The position numbers and the translations under genes are program-made. Below the pieces are notes generated by a model that ran no database searches, was not told the origin of the DNA, and was given only the letters and a program-made list of their open reading frames with translations. Source: Vibrio sp. S9_S30 (lineage in GTDB: Bacteria; Pseudomonadota; Gammaproteobacteria; Enterobacterales; Vibrionaceae). Taken from it: DNA of 64,000 bases. The stretch is taken from positions 62,001 through 126,000 of the forward strand of contig NZ_JAAUWT010000014.1 in the NCBI RefSeq assembly GCF_014694455.1. Reading direction: 5' to 3'. Below, in pieces: positions 17,265 through 26,818 of the stretch. The number at the start of each line of letters is the position of its first letter. Position 1 is the stretch's first letter.

Positions 17265-18755
17265 ATGGAAACTTTAGGGCACTTTATTAATGGCGAAATG
17301 CATAATGACGACATTCGTACTCAGGATGTATTTAACCCATCAACGGGTGAAGTAATCAAACAGGTAGCATTGGCTAGCCCTACAACCGTTGAGCAGGCAA
17401 TTGCAGCCGCTGAAGAAGCCTACCCAGCTTGGCGTAACACCCCGCCAGCTAAGCGTGCACAGGTTATGTACAAATTTAAGTCGCTGTTGGAAGACAACGC
17501 CGACTACATCTGTCAATTAATTGGTGAAGAACACGGAAAAATTGCACATGATGCAGCGGGCGAGTTGCAGCGTGGTATTGAGAATGTGGAATTTGCCTGT
17601 TCTGCGCCCGAGTTATTGAAAGGGGAGCACAGCCGAAATGTGGGGCCCAACATCGATGCGTGGAGTGAATTTCAACCACTGGGTGTTGTGGCCGGAATTA
17701 CGCCATTTAACTTCCCCGCTATGGTGCCATTGTGGATGTACCCAGCGGCCATTGTATGCGGTAACACCTTTGTGCTTAAGCCGTCTGAAAGAGACCCATC
17801 GTCTGCTATGTATATCGCTAAATTATTACAACAAGCAGGGCTGCCTGATGGCGTCATGAATGTGGTGAATGGGGATAAAGAAGCAGTAGATACGTTACTC
17901 AACGATAAACGAGTCAAAGCGATAAGCTTTGTGGGATCCACCCCCATCGCTCAATCTATTTACTCGCATGCCACTGCACAAGGTAAACGTTGCCAAGCGT
18001 TAGGCGGTGCCAAGAACCACGCCATCGTGATGCCGGATGCCGACCTTGACAATGCAGTGAACCAATTACTTGGTGCCGCGTTTGGATCATCGGGTGAGCG
18101 TTGTATGGCTTTGTCGGTTGTTGTCGCCGTCGGGGACCAAATAGCCAATGAGTTGGTGGAAAAAATGCGCCAAGCCATGAAGCCATTAAAGGTTGGGGCA
18201 TTTAGCAACAGTGACAACGACTTTGGTCCGGTCATCACCTGCCAGCACCAACAAAAAGTGAATGGCTATATCGACAGCGCCGAGCAAGATGGGGCGACAG
18301 TGGTTGTAGATGGTCGCCACCCAACCGTTGAAGGGTATGCAAATGGCTTCTACGTGGGCGCGACCCTGCTTGATAATGTCTCACCAGAAATGAGCAGCTA
18401 TCAAGAAGAGATATTTGGCCCCGTACTACAAGTTATGAGAGTCGCTTCAATGGAAGAAGCCATGCAACTGATTAATGACCACGAATATGGGAATGGGACG
18501 TGCATTTTTACTCGTGATGGCGAAGCCGCGCGTTACTTTTCGGATCATATTGAAGTGGGCATGGTGGGTATTAACGTTCCGTTGCCCGTACCCGTTTCTT
18601 ATCATAGTTTCGGTGGATGGAAGCGTTCACTGTTCGGGGATTTGCATGCTTATGGTCCAGACTCGATACGTTTTTACACGAGAAGAAAGGCAATCACCCA
18701 ACGGTGGCCATCCAGTGGCGTGAGAGAAGGGGTGTCATTTTCTTTCCCAAGCTAG
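17265..18755 (+). CDS. mmsA: CoA-acylating (methyl)malonate-semialdehyde dehydrogenase
   Basis: The 496-residue aldehyde dehydrogenase has the MmsA/IolA hallmarks: PFNFPAMVPLWM near residue 147, FVGSTPIAQ near 222, and catalytic Cys 280 in GSSGERCMALS. The enzyme turns malonate semialdehyde into acetyl-CoA, or methylmalonate semialdehyde into propionyl-CoA, with CoA and NAD+, releasing CO2. It closes the carbon route from uracil or thymine to central metabolism. It lies downstream of the aminotransferase, probably in one operon. Confidence 0.94.
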   Translation: METLGHFINGEMHNDDIRTQDVFNPSTGEVIKQVALASPTTVEQAIAAAEEAYPAWRNTPPAKRAQVMYKFKSLLEDNADYICQLIGEEHGKIAHDAAGELQRGIENVEFACSAPELLKGEHSRNVGPNIDAWSEFQPLGVVAGITPFNFPAMVPLWMYPAAIVCGNTFVLKPSERDPSSAMYIAKLLQQAGLPDGVMNVVNGDKEAVDTLLNDKRVKAISFVGSTPIAQSIYSHATAQGKRCQALGGAKNHAIVMPDADLDNAVNQLLGAAFGSSGERCMALSVVVAVGDQIANELVEKMRQAMKPLKVGAFSNSDNDFGPVITCQHQQKVNGYIDSAEQDGATVVVDGRHPTVEGYANGFYVGATLLDNVSPEMSSYQEEIFGPVLQVMRVASMEEAMQLINDHEYGNGTCIFTRDGEAARYFSDHIEVGMVGINVPLPVPVSYHSFGGWKRSLFGDLHAYGPDSIRFYTRRKAITQRWPSSGVREGVSFSFPS

Positions 18756-18985
18756 GCAGTGAGTGCGACGACCTCAATGTGGTGTTCTACAGATCTGAAA
18801 AATGGCTGTCTGAGATCGGCACACGAGGTCGTTTGAGTGTAATTGAAGTCGCTTGATGGTATGAATTTTCATGCATAATTAAGCGTCTAATAGTGTCATC
18901 TTCATCACACAACAAATGAGTGGCAAACTGGATTTGCCCAAATTGCTAAGGATCTAGAGAGAACTACGATAATCTGATTAGGAAA

Positions 18986-19022
18986 ATATTCAGGGATGAG
19001 GAAGATATTCAGGGATGAGGAA
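18986..19022 (+). repeat. 19-bp tandem duplication over the cofG ribosome site
   Basis: ATATTCAGGGATGAGGAAG occurs twice in a row (18986-19004 and 19005-19022). Each copy carries a GGATGAGGAA ribosome-binding stretch; the second is next to the cofG ATG at 19028. Confidence 0.85.
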
Positions 19023-19027
19023 TTGCC

Positions 19028-20173
19028 ATGTTATCTAAGGAAGATGCCATTGGGTTAGAGCACGTGTCTGATGAAACTTTTCATGATATTAGGACGCGTG
19101 CATCGCAAGTTAGGGACTCCCATTGGGGAAAAACCGTCACATATTCCAAAAAAGTCTTTATCCCCCTGACGAATATGTGTCGAGATACCTGCGGTTATTG
19201 CACTTTTGTCAAACACCCAAGCTCGCCAGAAGCAAAATTGATGAGCCGAGAAGAGGTCATGGATATTGTGTTAGAAGGGGAGCGTTTGGGTTGTAAAGAA
19301 GTACTTTTTAGCTTAGGTGAGAAACCAGAAAAAAAATTCAAAGAAGCAAAGAATGCGTTGAAGAAACTCGGATTCGAAACCATGATCGACTATGTTCAGT
19401 CGATGTGCGAAGAGGTCATTGACCGTACGAGCTTGTTGCCACACGTAAACGCAGGCACGTTGTCTGAGGCAGATATTCTAAAATTAAAGCCCGTGACAGC
19501 GAGCATGGGGATGATGCTAGAGAGCGTCAGTACCCGTTTACTGAAAAAAGGGCAGGCGCATTTTGGGTGCCCAGACAAGCTGCCAAAAGTGCGTCTTCAA
19601 ACTCTAGAATTGGCCGGGCAACACAATGTTCCTTTCACCACAGGTATTCTGATTGGCATTGGGGAAACGTGGGCTGAACGGATAGAAAGCTTGATTTCAA
19701 TTAACGAGATGCATAAGAAATATGGACACATTCAAGAAGTGATCGTCCAAAATTTCAAAGCGAAATCGGGCACCGCCATGGCTGATTTTCCCGAACCCAG
19801 TTGCCAAGATATGTTGATGACCTTAGCGGTCGCCCGTTTGATTTTATCCCCATCAATAAGCCTACAAGCCCCCCCCAACTTACAAGACAGATTCAAAAGT
19901 TATATCCAATCAGGGATCAATGACTGGGGAGGAATATCTCCGTTGACTATCGATCATATTAACCCAGAAAGAGCGTGGCCAAAAATCAAAGCGATTGATA
20001 TGGTTACGTCTGAATGCGGGTATGCGTTGTCGGAGCGTTTGGCGATATACCCCGAATACAAGAAAAAGCTGGATCAATATGTTTCTCCTTTGATACATCA
20101 TCAAATACTGGATTTGGAAAAAAACGCAGGCAAAGAATTATCTCCCGACTACACTCGCTCGGTAGCCATTTGA
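19028..20173 (+). CDS. cofG: FO synthase subunit 1 (CofG), radical SAM
   Basis: The 381-residue radical SAM protein has CRDTCGYC (Cys 51, 55, 58) in the CofG-type context FIPLTNMCRDTCGYCTF. It completes FO formation from the CofH product. It is not in the main cof operon; it leads an operon with codA and codB. That ties the last missing F420 gene to cytosine use. The separation suggests that the two operons joined the island separately or were rearranged. I see no RutR-like palindrome upstream; a 272-bp gap precedes it. Confidence 0.92.
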   Translation: MLSKEDAIGLEHVSDETFHDIRTRASQVRDSHWGKTVTYSKKVFIPLTNMCRDTCGYCTFVKHPSSPEAKLMSREEVMDIVLEGERLGCKEVLFSLGEKPEKKFKEAKNALKKLGFETMIDYVQSMCEEVIDRTSLLPHVNAGTLSEADILKLKPVTASMGMMLESVSTRLLKKGQAHFGCPDKLPKVRLQTLELAGQHNVPFTTGILIGIGETWAERIESLISINEMHKKYGHIQEVIVQNFKAKSGTAMADFPEPSCQDMLMTLAVARLILSPSISLQAPPNLQDRFKSYIQSGINDWGGISPLTIDHINPERAWPKIKAIDMVTSECGYALSERLAIYPEYKKKLDQYVSPLIHHQILDLEKNAGKELSPDYTRSVAI

Positions 20174-20187
20174 AGAAAGGGAAGGGA

Positions 20188-21468
20188 ATGCTGGATTTAT
20201 TAATTAAAAACGTCAACTTACCCGATGGTCAGAAAGGGGTCGATATTGCTATTCATGATGGAAAAATCAAAGAGATAGCTCCCGATATACAGGTCCCTTC
20301 TATTGAAACCATTGATGGGGAGGGGCACCTTGCTACCCCCCCTTTTGTCGATAGCCACTTTCATATGGATTCCGCTTTAAGCCTAGGAAACCCGAGGTTG
20401 AATCAAAGTGGTACTCTGTTAGAAGGCATCGCGCTATGGGGGGAACTTAAACCAGATTTAACGGTGGATTCCATCAAAGCGCGTGCACGTGAAATGTGCA
20501 AATGGTCGATTGCCCGAGGCACACTGGCGATTCGAAGTCACGTTGATATATGTGACGACAGATTATTGGCTGTGGATGCACTCATCGACGTTCGCAATGA
20601 GATGAAAGACTTTATTGACTTGCAGCTCGTCGCTTTCCCTCAAGATGGCTACCTTCGATACAAAAATTCGCATCAAAATCTCATTAGAGCGCTAGACAAA
20701 GGCGTCGATGTGATTGGGGGGATTCCCCATTTTGAACGCACAATGAATGACGGGACCTTGTCTGTGACCCAATTGTGCGAACTCGCCGCCGAGCGAGGGT
20801 TAATGGTTGATATGCATTGTGACGAGAGTGACGATCCGCATTCTCGCCATGTAGAAACCTTAGCCTACGAAACCGTTAGGCTCGGGTTACAAGGGCGCGT
20901 AACGGGATCGCACCTAACCTCGATGCATTCAATGGACAATTACTATGTCAGTAAGTTGATTCCCTTGATGGCGGAAGCCCATTTAAACGTGGTCGCGAAT
21001 CCACTGATCAACATTACCTTACAAGGCCGACACGACACCTACCCTAAACGAAGGGGGATGACGCGCGTTCCTGAGCTTTTAAACGCAGGGGTTAACGTTG
21101 CTTTCGGGCACGACTGTGTCATGGATCCTTGGTACAGCTTGGGGACTCACGACATGTTGGATGTGGCATCAATGGGGTTACACGTCGGGCAGATGACCAG
21201 TATTGAAGCGATGAATCAGGCGTTTGATGCTGTGACCCAAAATGGTGCTCGTGCGTTAGGGCTAGAGCACTATGGTCTAGAGGTAGGCTGTAAGGCGGAT
21301 GTGGTTATCTTACAGGCAAGGAGCCCCATTGAAGCGATTCAGCTTCGCCCAGCAAGGCTTTTTGTGATTCGACAAGGGCGGATCATCTCGAAAACAGCAG
21401 TCACTGAACCCGAGTTACTTTTGGGGAACACACCAGAAAAAGTGAGTTACTCCAAGGGGCTTTTTTGA
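20188..21468 (+). CDS. codA: Cytosine deaminase
   Basis: The 426-residue amidohydrolase matches E. coli CodA (427 residues) closely: metal-binding FVDSHFHMD (His 57 and 59), VDMHCDESDDPHSR, FANPL-type region VVANPLINI, and FGHDCVMDPWY. It turns cytosine into uracil and ammonia. ATG 20188 is chosen: AAAGGGAAGGGA lies just before it and the length fits the family; a longer frame upstream merely overlaps cofG. It lies 14 bp after cofG and 60 bp before codB. Confidence 0.94.
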   Translation: MLDLLIKNVNLPDGQKGVDIAIHDGKIKEIAPDIQVPSIETIDGEGHLATPPFVDSHFHMDSALSLGNPRLNQSGTLLEGIALWGELKPDLTVDSIKARAREMCKWSIARGTLAIRSHVDICDDRLLAVDALIDVRNEMKDFIDLQLVAFPQDGYLRYKNSHQNLIRALDKGVDVIGGIPHFERTMNDGTLSVTQLCELAAERGLMVDMHCDESDDPHSRHVETLAYETVRLGLQGRVTGSHLTSMHSMDNYYVSKLIPLMAEAHLNVVANPLINITLQGRHDTYPKRRGMTRVPELLNAGVNVAFGHDCVMDPWYSLGTHDMLDVASMGLHVGQMTSIEAMNQAFDAVTQNGARALGLEHYGLEVGCKADVVILQARSPIEAIQLRPARLFVIRQGRIISKTAVTEPELLLGNTPEKVSYSKGLF

Positions 21469-21528
21469 CTCAGTGATTCTTTTTACTCAGTGACTTTTGA
21501 GGGTCACTTTTGATATAGGGACAAGGAA

Positions 21529-22824
21529 ATGTCTGAACAATCAGAAAATAAACAGTACGCAGATGTCCATGATGACTACGCGTTATCACCTGTACCAGAA
21601 AGTGCGCGTCGGGGGTTATTCTCCATGTCATCCGTGATGCTTGGGTTTACCTTTTTTGCCGCGAGCATGTGGACGGGAGGGACTTTAGGACAAGGATTTC
21701 AATTGTGGCCCGACTTAATTATCGTCATTTTGTTAGGGAACCTAATCTTAGGTGTGTACGGGGCATTATTGGGGTACGCGGCAGCAAAAACTAACCTCTC
21801 CACTCACATTCTTGCTCGGTACGCCTTCGGTAGTTTCGGTTCAAAATTGCCCTCATTTATGTTGGCCTTTACTCAAATTGGGTGGTTTGGCGTTGGGGTG
21901 GCAATGTTTGCGTACCCAATAAACAAATTCATTGGTGTGCCCAATTTACCGTTGATCATTGGTGGCGGAATATTAATGACGTACACCGTGGTGATTGGTT
22001 TTAAAGCCATTGAGTGGTTAAGTGCGATCGCCGTACCCGCCATTCTCATCTTAGGGTTTATGTCAGTAACTAAGGCCATTTCTGACACGGAAGGTGGCTT
22101 AGACGCCTTGATGAGCATGACGCCAAACGAAAGCATGGCATTTTCGGTGGGGATTGCGCTGGCAGTGGGATCGTTCATTAGTGGTGCGACGCTTACTCCC
22201 GACTTTGTCCGCTACGCAAAGAGCAAGCGAATAGGGGTCGTTGCAACCATCGTTGGTTTTACGTTTGGAAACAGCCTAATGTTCTTATTCGGCGCTATTG
22301 GTGCCATTTCAACAGGTATGTCGGATATTGCAGAAGTACTGGCGTATCAGGGGTTACTTGGCGCGGGTATTGCGTTACTGGTGCTTAATATATGGACCAC
22401 CAATGACAATGCTTTGTACGCTTCGGGTCTTGGTTTAGCCAATATAACCGGTTTGAAACGAGTGCATTTGGTGGTGGTAGCGGGGGCCATCGGCACGGTA
22501 TTTGCGGATTTTCTTTATAACAATTTTGTCGGTTGGTTGGTTTTTTTAAGCGTCTCTTTACCCCCCATCGGAGGGATCATCATTGGTGATTTCTATTTCC
22601 GTTGTAAAGCCAAATACGCGGCGCCTAAAGAGCACACGTTTAAATCCATCAATTGGGCTGCGATGATTGCTTGGGCGCTGGCGATAGGCGTGTCGTTCTC
22701 CTCTCCTGAAACGGGTTTTTTCAGTATCGCCCCTCTTAATGCCATCATTACAGCCATTATTGCGTATGTGGTTGCGTATAAGGTGATTTACGGAACCGCT
22801 GAACAAAGCTTAGCGGCCCCCTAA
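21529..22824 (+). CDS. codB: Cytosine permease CodB (NCS1 family)
   Basis: The 431-residue membrane protein has about 12 hydrophobic segments and CodB features such as LGFTFFAASMWTGGTLG near residue 40 and TPDFVRYAKS in the middle. It imports cytosine. With codA upstream it supplies uracil to the reductive route. It ends the island: a hairpin and then the convergent core gene asnC follow. Confidence 0.92.
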   Translation: MSEQSENKQYADVHDDYALSPVPESARRGLFSMSSVMLGFTFFAASMWTGGTLGQGFQLWPDLIIVILLGNLILGVYGALLGYAAAKTNLSTHILARYAFGSFGSKLPSFMLAFTQIGWFGVGVAMFAYPINKFIGVPNLPLIIGGGILMTYTVVIGFKAIEWLSAIAVPAILILGFMSVTKAISDTEGGLDALMSMTPNESMAFSVGIALAVGSFISGATLTPDFVRYAKSKRIGVVATIVGFTFGNSLMFLFGAIGAISTGMSDIAEVLAYQGLLGAGIALLVLNIWTTNDNALYASGLGLANITGLKRVHLVVVAGAIGTVFADFLYNNFVGWLVFLSVSLPPIGGIIIGDFYFRCKAKYAAPKEHTFKSINWAAMIAWALAIGVSFSSPETGFFSIAPLNAIITAIIAYVVAYKVIYGTAEQSLAAP

Positions 22825-22862
22825 TTATTTTCAGATTAAGGTAAAAGTGTCAGCAGAAGAGG

Positions 22863-22892
22863 CAAGCATCAACATCGGAGAGTTGGTGCTTG
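22863..22892. terminator. Hairpin between codB and asnC
   Basis: CAAGCATCAAC pairs with GTTGGTGCTTG (one wobble pair) around an 8-base loop. It lies between two convergent genes. The flanking T-run is weak. Confidence 0.5.
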
Positions 22893-22902
22893 TTATCTTA
22901 AG

Positions 22903-23367
22903 TTAAGGGTTTACATTGCGGTTGATGGGGTTTTGCAGCGAAATCAGGGTTTCAGTAGACTGAACTTCATCAATGGCTTGAAGCTTGTCGATCAGCACAA
23001 ATTGCAGCTCTTCGATCGATTTGCACATCAGCTTTACAAAGATGTTGTACGCCCCCGTGGTGTAATAGGCCTCCACCACTTCATCTAAGGCATTCAGCTT
23101 TTCAAGGGCAGAATGGTAGTCACGCGCGGCGTTAAGGTTAATCCCAATAAAACAGCAGACGTCGTACCCCAGCTTTTTGGTATTGACGATCACTTCCGTG
23201 CCTTCAATGACCTCCGCCGCTTTCATCTTCTCAATACGAACATGAATGGTGGCGGGGCTGACGTTGAACTGTTTCGCCATTTCAGCGTAAGGGGTTCGGG
23301 CGTCTTCCATCAGTGCCTTTAGAATTTCACGGTCCAGATCATCCAGACGTGCGGTGGCGGTTTGCAT
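22903..23367 (-). CDS. asnC: AsnC, Lrp/AsnC-family regulator
   Basis: The 154-residue protein has nearly the same length as E. coli AsnC (152) and shares long stretches with it: an N-terminal HTH (MAKQFNVSPATIHVRIEKM) and a C-terminal RAM domain ending in STETLISLQNPI. AsnC activates asparagine synthetase asnA in response to asparagine. ATG 23367 is chosen from several in-frame starts because GAGGG lies about eight bases upstream and the length fits. asnA is not in the window. The gene is divergent from a GGDEF/EAL gene. Confidence 0.9.
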   Translation of the reverse strand: MQTATARLDDLDREILKALMEDARTPYAEMAKQFNVSPATIHVRIEKMKAAEVIEGTEVIVNTKKLGYDVCCFIGINLNAARDYHSALEKLNALDEVVEAYYTTGAYNIFVKLMCKSIEELQFVLIDKLQAIDEVQSTETLISLQNPINRNVNP

Positions 23368-23368
23368 A

Positions 23369-23404
23369 CTCATTCCCTCTAGCCATCTCATTCCCTCTAT
23401 CTGT
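23369..23404. repeat. 18-bp tandem duplication at the asnC start
   Basis: CTCATTCCCTCTAGCCAT is repeated directly (23369-23386, then 23387 on). It duplicates an in-frame ATG and ribosome site of asnC. Confidence 0.8.
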
Positions 23405-23538
23405 GCCCCATAAAAGGAGGAGATAAGCCTCTGATTCAATGGCTACATCCTATCTTGCAAACTCACGCTTCACAACAGCTCTTGATGCCATCATCTGGTA
23501 TACTCCCTGAAATTAAATGGATAGAGAGAGCGTACCGA

Positions 23539-26500
23539 ATGCGGATGGTAGGGGTCATACTAACGCTCATGCTGAGCTTTACCTTACAGGCGAGCGAGAA
23601 CGTATTGGTGGTGCATTCATACCATCAAGGTTTTTTCTGGACGGACAATTTTCAGGCCGGTCTGGCTCAGCGTCTTGACATTCATCAGATCCCAAATCGC
23701 GTGTTCTATCTCGACTCTAAACGCTTACAAACGCCAGAATATTTTTCGCAATTAGAAAACTTATTCAAAACCAAACTGGAACAAGAGTCTTTCAAAGCCA
23801 TCATTGTGAGCGATAACAACGCGCTCAATTTGATGCAAAACCTGCATGAATACGTCGGTGACACGCCCGTAGTCTTTGGCGGCATCAACCATTACTCACC
23901 CAAACTTCACCAAGATCTCAATGCCACGGGTATTTCGGAGAATGTTGACCTCTACAACAATATTCGGTTGATCAAGAAGCTTCAGCCGAAGGTCGAACGT
24001 ATCGTGGTGCTCACGGATTACTCGGTGACGGGGGAGGCGGCCAGAGCCCAGATCGACCAATACTTGCAGGAGAACCCAGACGACAGAACACTGGTGGAGA
24101 CGGTTGTGCCAGAGACGTTTGATGACCTATTGAATTTTGCCTCCGGCTTGAATAAGAAAAGCAGCCTCCTATTTTGGGTGTATTTTCGAGATAAGCAGGG
24201 CAATGTGATTGAGGATGTGTCGTGGAAAACCCTCAATGAGTACGCCAATGCACCTGTGTATATGGTGTATCACGCGGGTCTCGGACTAGGCAGTGTCGGC
24301 GGTTTTATGCAAGACGGGTTTGCCAATGGTGCGGCGGTAGGGGAGCTGCTCGTTCAGGTTTTGAGCCGAAAAGAAGGGGAGCCCATGCCAACGCCCCGTC
24401 CGATTCGTACCCATTTAAAGCTGGATTATCAGGTTTTGCAAAAGTGGGGGATGGAAGATACCGCCGTACTTGCCGACACCATAGTGAACAAACCAGAGCC
24501 GTATTTTGTGCAATACGCGCGCGAGATAAAAGTGCTCTCTACGGCGGTATTCCTTCTCCTTGCGATTATCGGATCGCTGCTTTATTACATGAAGCGCCTC
24601 AAGCAGAGTGAAGCGCAAGCCAAGCAAAGCCAAGCTCTGTTGGAATCGGTATTCGATCAAAGCTATCAATACATTGGCATTGTGGATCAGTTTGGCAAAT
24701 TGGTGTCGAGCAACAACAAACTCCAAGATTTGCTGTACGTAAAAGGAGCGCAATATGGGCGCCCAATTTGGCAATATCGAGGATGGTGCGAAGAGTCGAA
24801 AAAAACCTTCAAAGCCTACCTTGAGCAGATAGGGCAGGATGATTCCGTTCGATTTGAAGCGGAGTTGGTGCGGCAACATTATGGGTTAAGTGTTTTGGAT
24901 GTGGCGATAAAGCCATTACCTCACGAAACTGGCGAGCAATGCCATTTCCTACTGGAAGCGCAGGACATCACCGCACGTAAAGCGACCGAGCAAAAACTGC
25001 TGGCCAGTGAGGCGGACTTCCGTCACTACTATGAAAAGCAACCCGTTATGATGATGACGCTGGACGAAAATAATCGCATTCAGGCGGTGAACCGTTTTGC
25101 ACAGGAATTGTTGAGCTACTCTGCGCAGCAAATGCTTGGTCGGAAATTAGACGATTTCTATGCCAGCTCGGTCGAACTGAATGCGCGACAAGTGTTGTTG
25201 CAACCTAAGCCCCACCAGCTTTCTGTTTGGCGACGCGAAATTGAATACACCACCGCAAGCGGGTTTACTGTCTGGGTTCGGGAAAATATTCGACCTTTGA
25301 CAGAAACCCACCAATTGCTGATTGTGGGAGAGGACATCAGCGAAACGCATAATTTGTCGCAACAATTGGCGTATCAGGCTCAACACGATTTATTAACGGG
25401 TACCTACAACCGCAATTTCTTTGAGCAACAACTGCAAAAAGCCATGGTGGAAGTTGAAGGGCATATTCGTACGCATGCCATGCTGTTTCTCGATCTCGAT
25501 CAGCTTAAAGTCATCAACGATACGGTTGGTCATAAAGCGGGCGATGAAGCCATTGCATTTTGTGCCTTGCTGATCCAACAAATATTGCCCAATAGTGCCA
25601 TTTTATCGCGTATGGGAGGCGATGAGTTTGCGGTGTTACTGCGAGATTGTGCCAAAGACGAAGCGACTCAGGTGGCTCAGTCGATCATTAATCAATTGAA
25701 CCAGCACCCCTTTGTTCGTGATGACCTTACGCTGAAAATCAGTTGTTCCATTGGCATTCGGCTTATCGATCACACAGCGGATTCGCCACAGATGGTGCAT
25801 GCGCATGCTGATACCGCGTGCCATGCCGCCAAGGAAGAAGGCAGAAACCGCTATCAACTTTATTTGTTAGACGATGAAGAGCTTAAACAACGCAAACGCG
25901 AGATGGAAAGCGTGAATTTGGTTCATGAAGCCATTGCCAATGATCGTTTACAACTCTTTGCTCAACAAATTCAGGGCTTAGAAAAAGAGAATGCCCATCA
26001 ACGTTACTTTGAAATATTGGTTCGGCTGGTGGACGCCACTGGAGAATACATTTCTCCAGGCGTCTTCATGCCCGCAACCGAGCGTTACAATATTGCGCAT
26101 TTGGTTGACAAATTCGTGGTCACTCGGACGCTGAGTTGGCTGGATAATCACCCAGAGCAAGCGGCGCACCTCGACCGAGTCTCGATAAACGTGTCGGGTC
26201 AATCGGTGGGTAATCAAGACTTTATGATGACGTTGAAAGAGGCGTTGCAGCAGAGCCAATTTCCTAATCACAAGATCTGCTTAGAGATAACCGAGACCGC
26301 AGCGATTCATAGTATCAAACAAGCAAGCCAAGCGTTTACCGAATTAAAATCCTTAGGTTGTTTAGTGGCGTTGGATGATTTTGGTTCGGGATTGTCTTCT
26401 TTCGGTTATCTGAAAACACTGCCCGTAGACATCGTGAAGATTGATGGCATCTTTGTGCGTGAAATAGACCAAAATGAGAGCGACTATGTGATGGTTCGCG

Positions 26501-26697
26501 CGATTAACGATCTTGCTCAGCAAATGGGGAAAGTCACGGTTGCTGAATTTGTGGAGTCGTCTGCTGTGATGGCTTGCTTGAGCCAATTGGGCGTCAATTA
26601 CGGGCAGGGTTATCATATTGGTATGCCCAAACCTTTGTCAGAGTTGGTGGATGAGCTCGTTTTAGAAAAGCACACATTAGTCACTGAAAGCGAATAG
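23539..26697 (+). CDS. Membrane GGDEF/EAL c-di-GMP protein with periplasmic sensor and PAS domains
   Basis: The 1052-residue protein starts with a signal sequence (LTLMLSFTLQA) followed by a periplasmic ABC-substrate-binding-like domain (about 22-325), a membrane segment (about 333-355), two PAS-like domains (about 368-605), a GGDEF domain (motif GGDEF near 694) and an EAL domain (about 795-1035). The EAL motif reads EIL, but the other catalytic parts remain: INVS, EITET, DDFGSG, KID and YGQGYHIG. Phosphodiesterase activity is therefore possible. ATG 23539 is chosen because it opens the signal peptide. It probably senses a small periplasmic ligand; which one is unknown. Confidence 0.9.
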   Translation: MRMVGVILTLMLSFTLQASENVLVVHSYHQGFFWTDNFQAGLAQRLDIHQIPNRVFYLDSKRLQTPEYFSQLENLFKTKLEQESFKAIIVSDNNALNLMQNLHEYVGDTPVVFGGINHYSPKLHQDLNATGISENVDLYNNIRLIKKLQPKVERIVVLTDYSVTGEAARAQIDQYLQENPDDRTLVETVVPETFDDLLNFASGLNKKSSLLFWVYFRDKQGNVIEDVSWKTLNEYANAPVYMVYHAGLGLGSVGGFMQDGFANGAAVGELLVQVLSRKEGEPMPTPRPIRTHLKLDYQVLQKWGMEDTAVLADTIVNKPEPYFVQYAREIKVLSTAVFLLLAIIGSLLYYMKRLKQSEAQAKQSQALLESVFDQSYQYIGIVDQFGKLVSSNNKLQDLLYVKGAQYGRPIWQYRGWCEESKKTFKAYLEQIGQDDSVRFEAELVRQHYGLSVLDVAIKPLPHETGEQCHFLLEAQDITARKATEQKLLASEADFRHYYEKQPVMMMTLDENNRIQAVNRFAQELLSYSAQQMLGRKLDDFYASSVELNARQVLLQPKPHQLSVWRREIEYTTASGFTVWVRENIRPLTETHQLLIVGEDISETHNLSQQLAYQAQHDLLTGTYNRNFFEQQLQKAMVEVEGHIRTHAMLFLDLDQLKVINDTVGHKAGDEAIAFCALLIQQILPNSAILSRMGGDEFAVLLRDCAKDEATQVAQSIINQLNQHPFVRDDLTLKISCSIGIRLIDHTADSPQMVHAHADTACHAAKEEGRNRYQLYLLDDEELKQRKREMESVNLVHEAIANDRLQLFAQQIQGLEKENAHQRYFEILVRLVDATGEYISPGVFMPATERYNIAHLVDKFVVTRTLSWLDNHPEQAAHLDRVSINVSGQSVGNQDFMMTLKEALQQSQFPNHKICLEITETAAIHSIKQASQAFTELKSLGCLVALDDFGSGLSSFGYLKTLPVDIVKIDGIFVREIDQNESDYVMVRAINDLAQQMGKVTVAEFVESSAVMACLSQLGVNYGQGYHIGMPKPLSELVDELVLEKHTLVTESE

Positions 26698-26719
26698 CTA
26701 GTCACTGCAAGCGAATAGC
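26679..26719 (+). repeat. 21-bp tandem duplication at a gene end
   Basis: AGTCACTGAAAGCGAATAGCT is followed by a near-identical copy (two differences). The first copy holds the stop codon of the GGDEF/EAL gene. Confidence 0.8.
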
Positions 26720-26818
26720 CTTATTCACAGCCCCGTTCGTGATTGCCATTCGTGATTATTATGTGAATCTGAGGGTATTCAGGTAAACTGACGCAAACAT
26801 TTCCCCTTGGAGCCAATT

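Noticed and set aside
20014..20187. 58-codon extension of codA overlapping cofG
   Set aside because: Out of family; length and ribosome site support ATG 20188.
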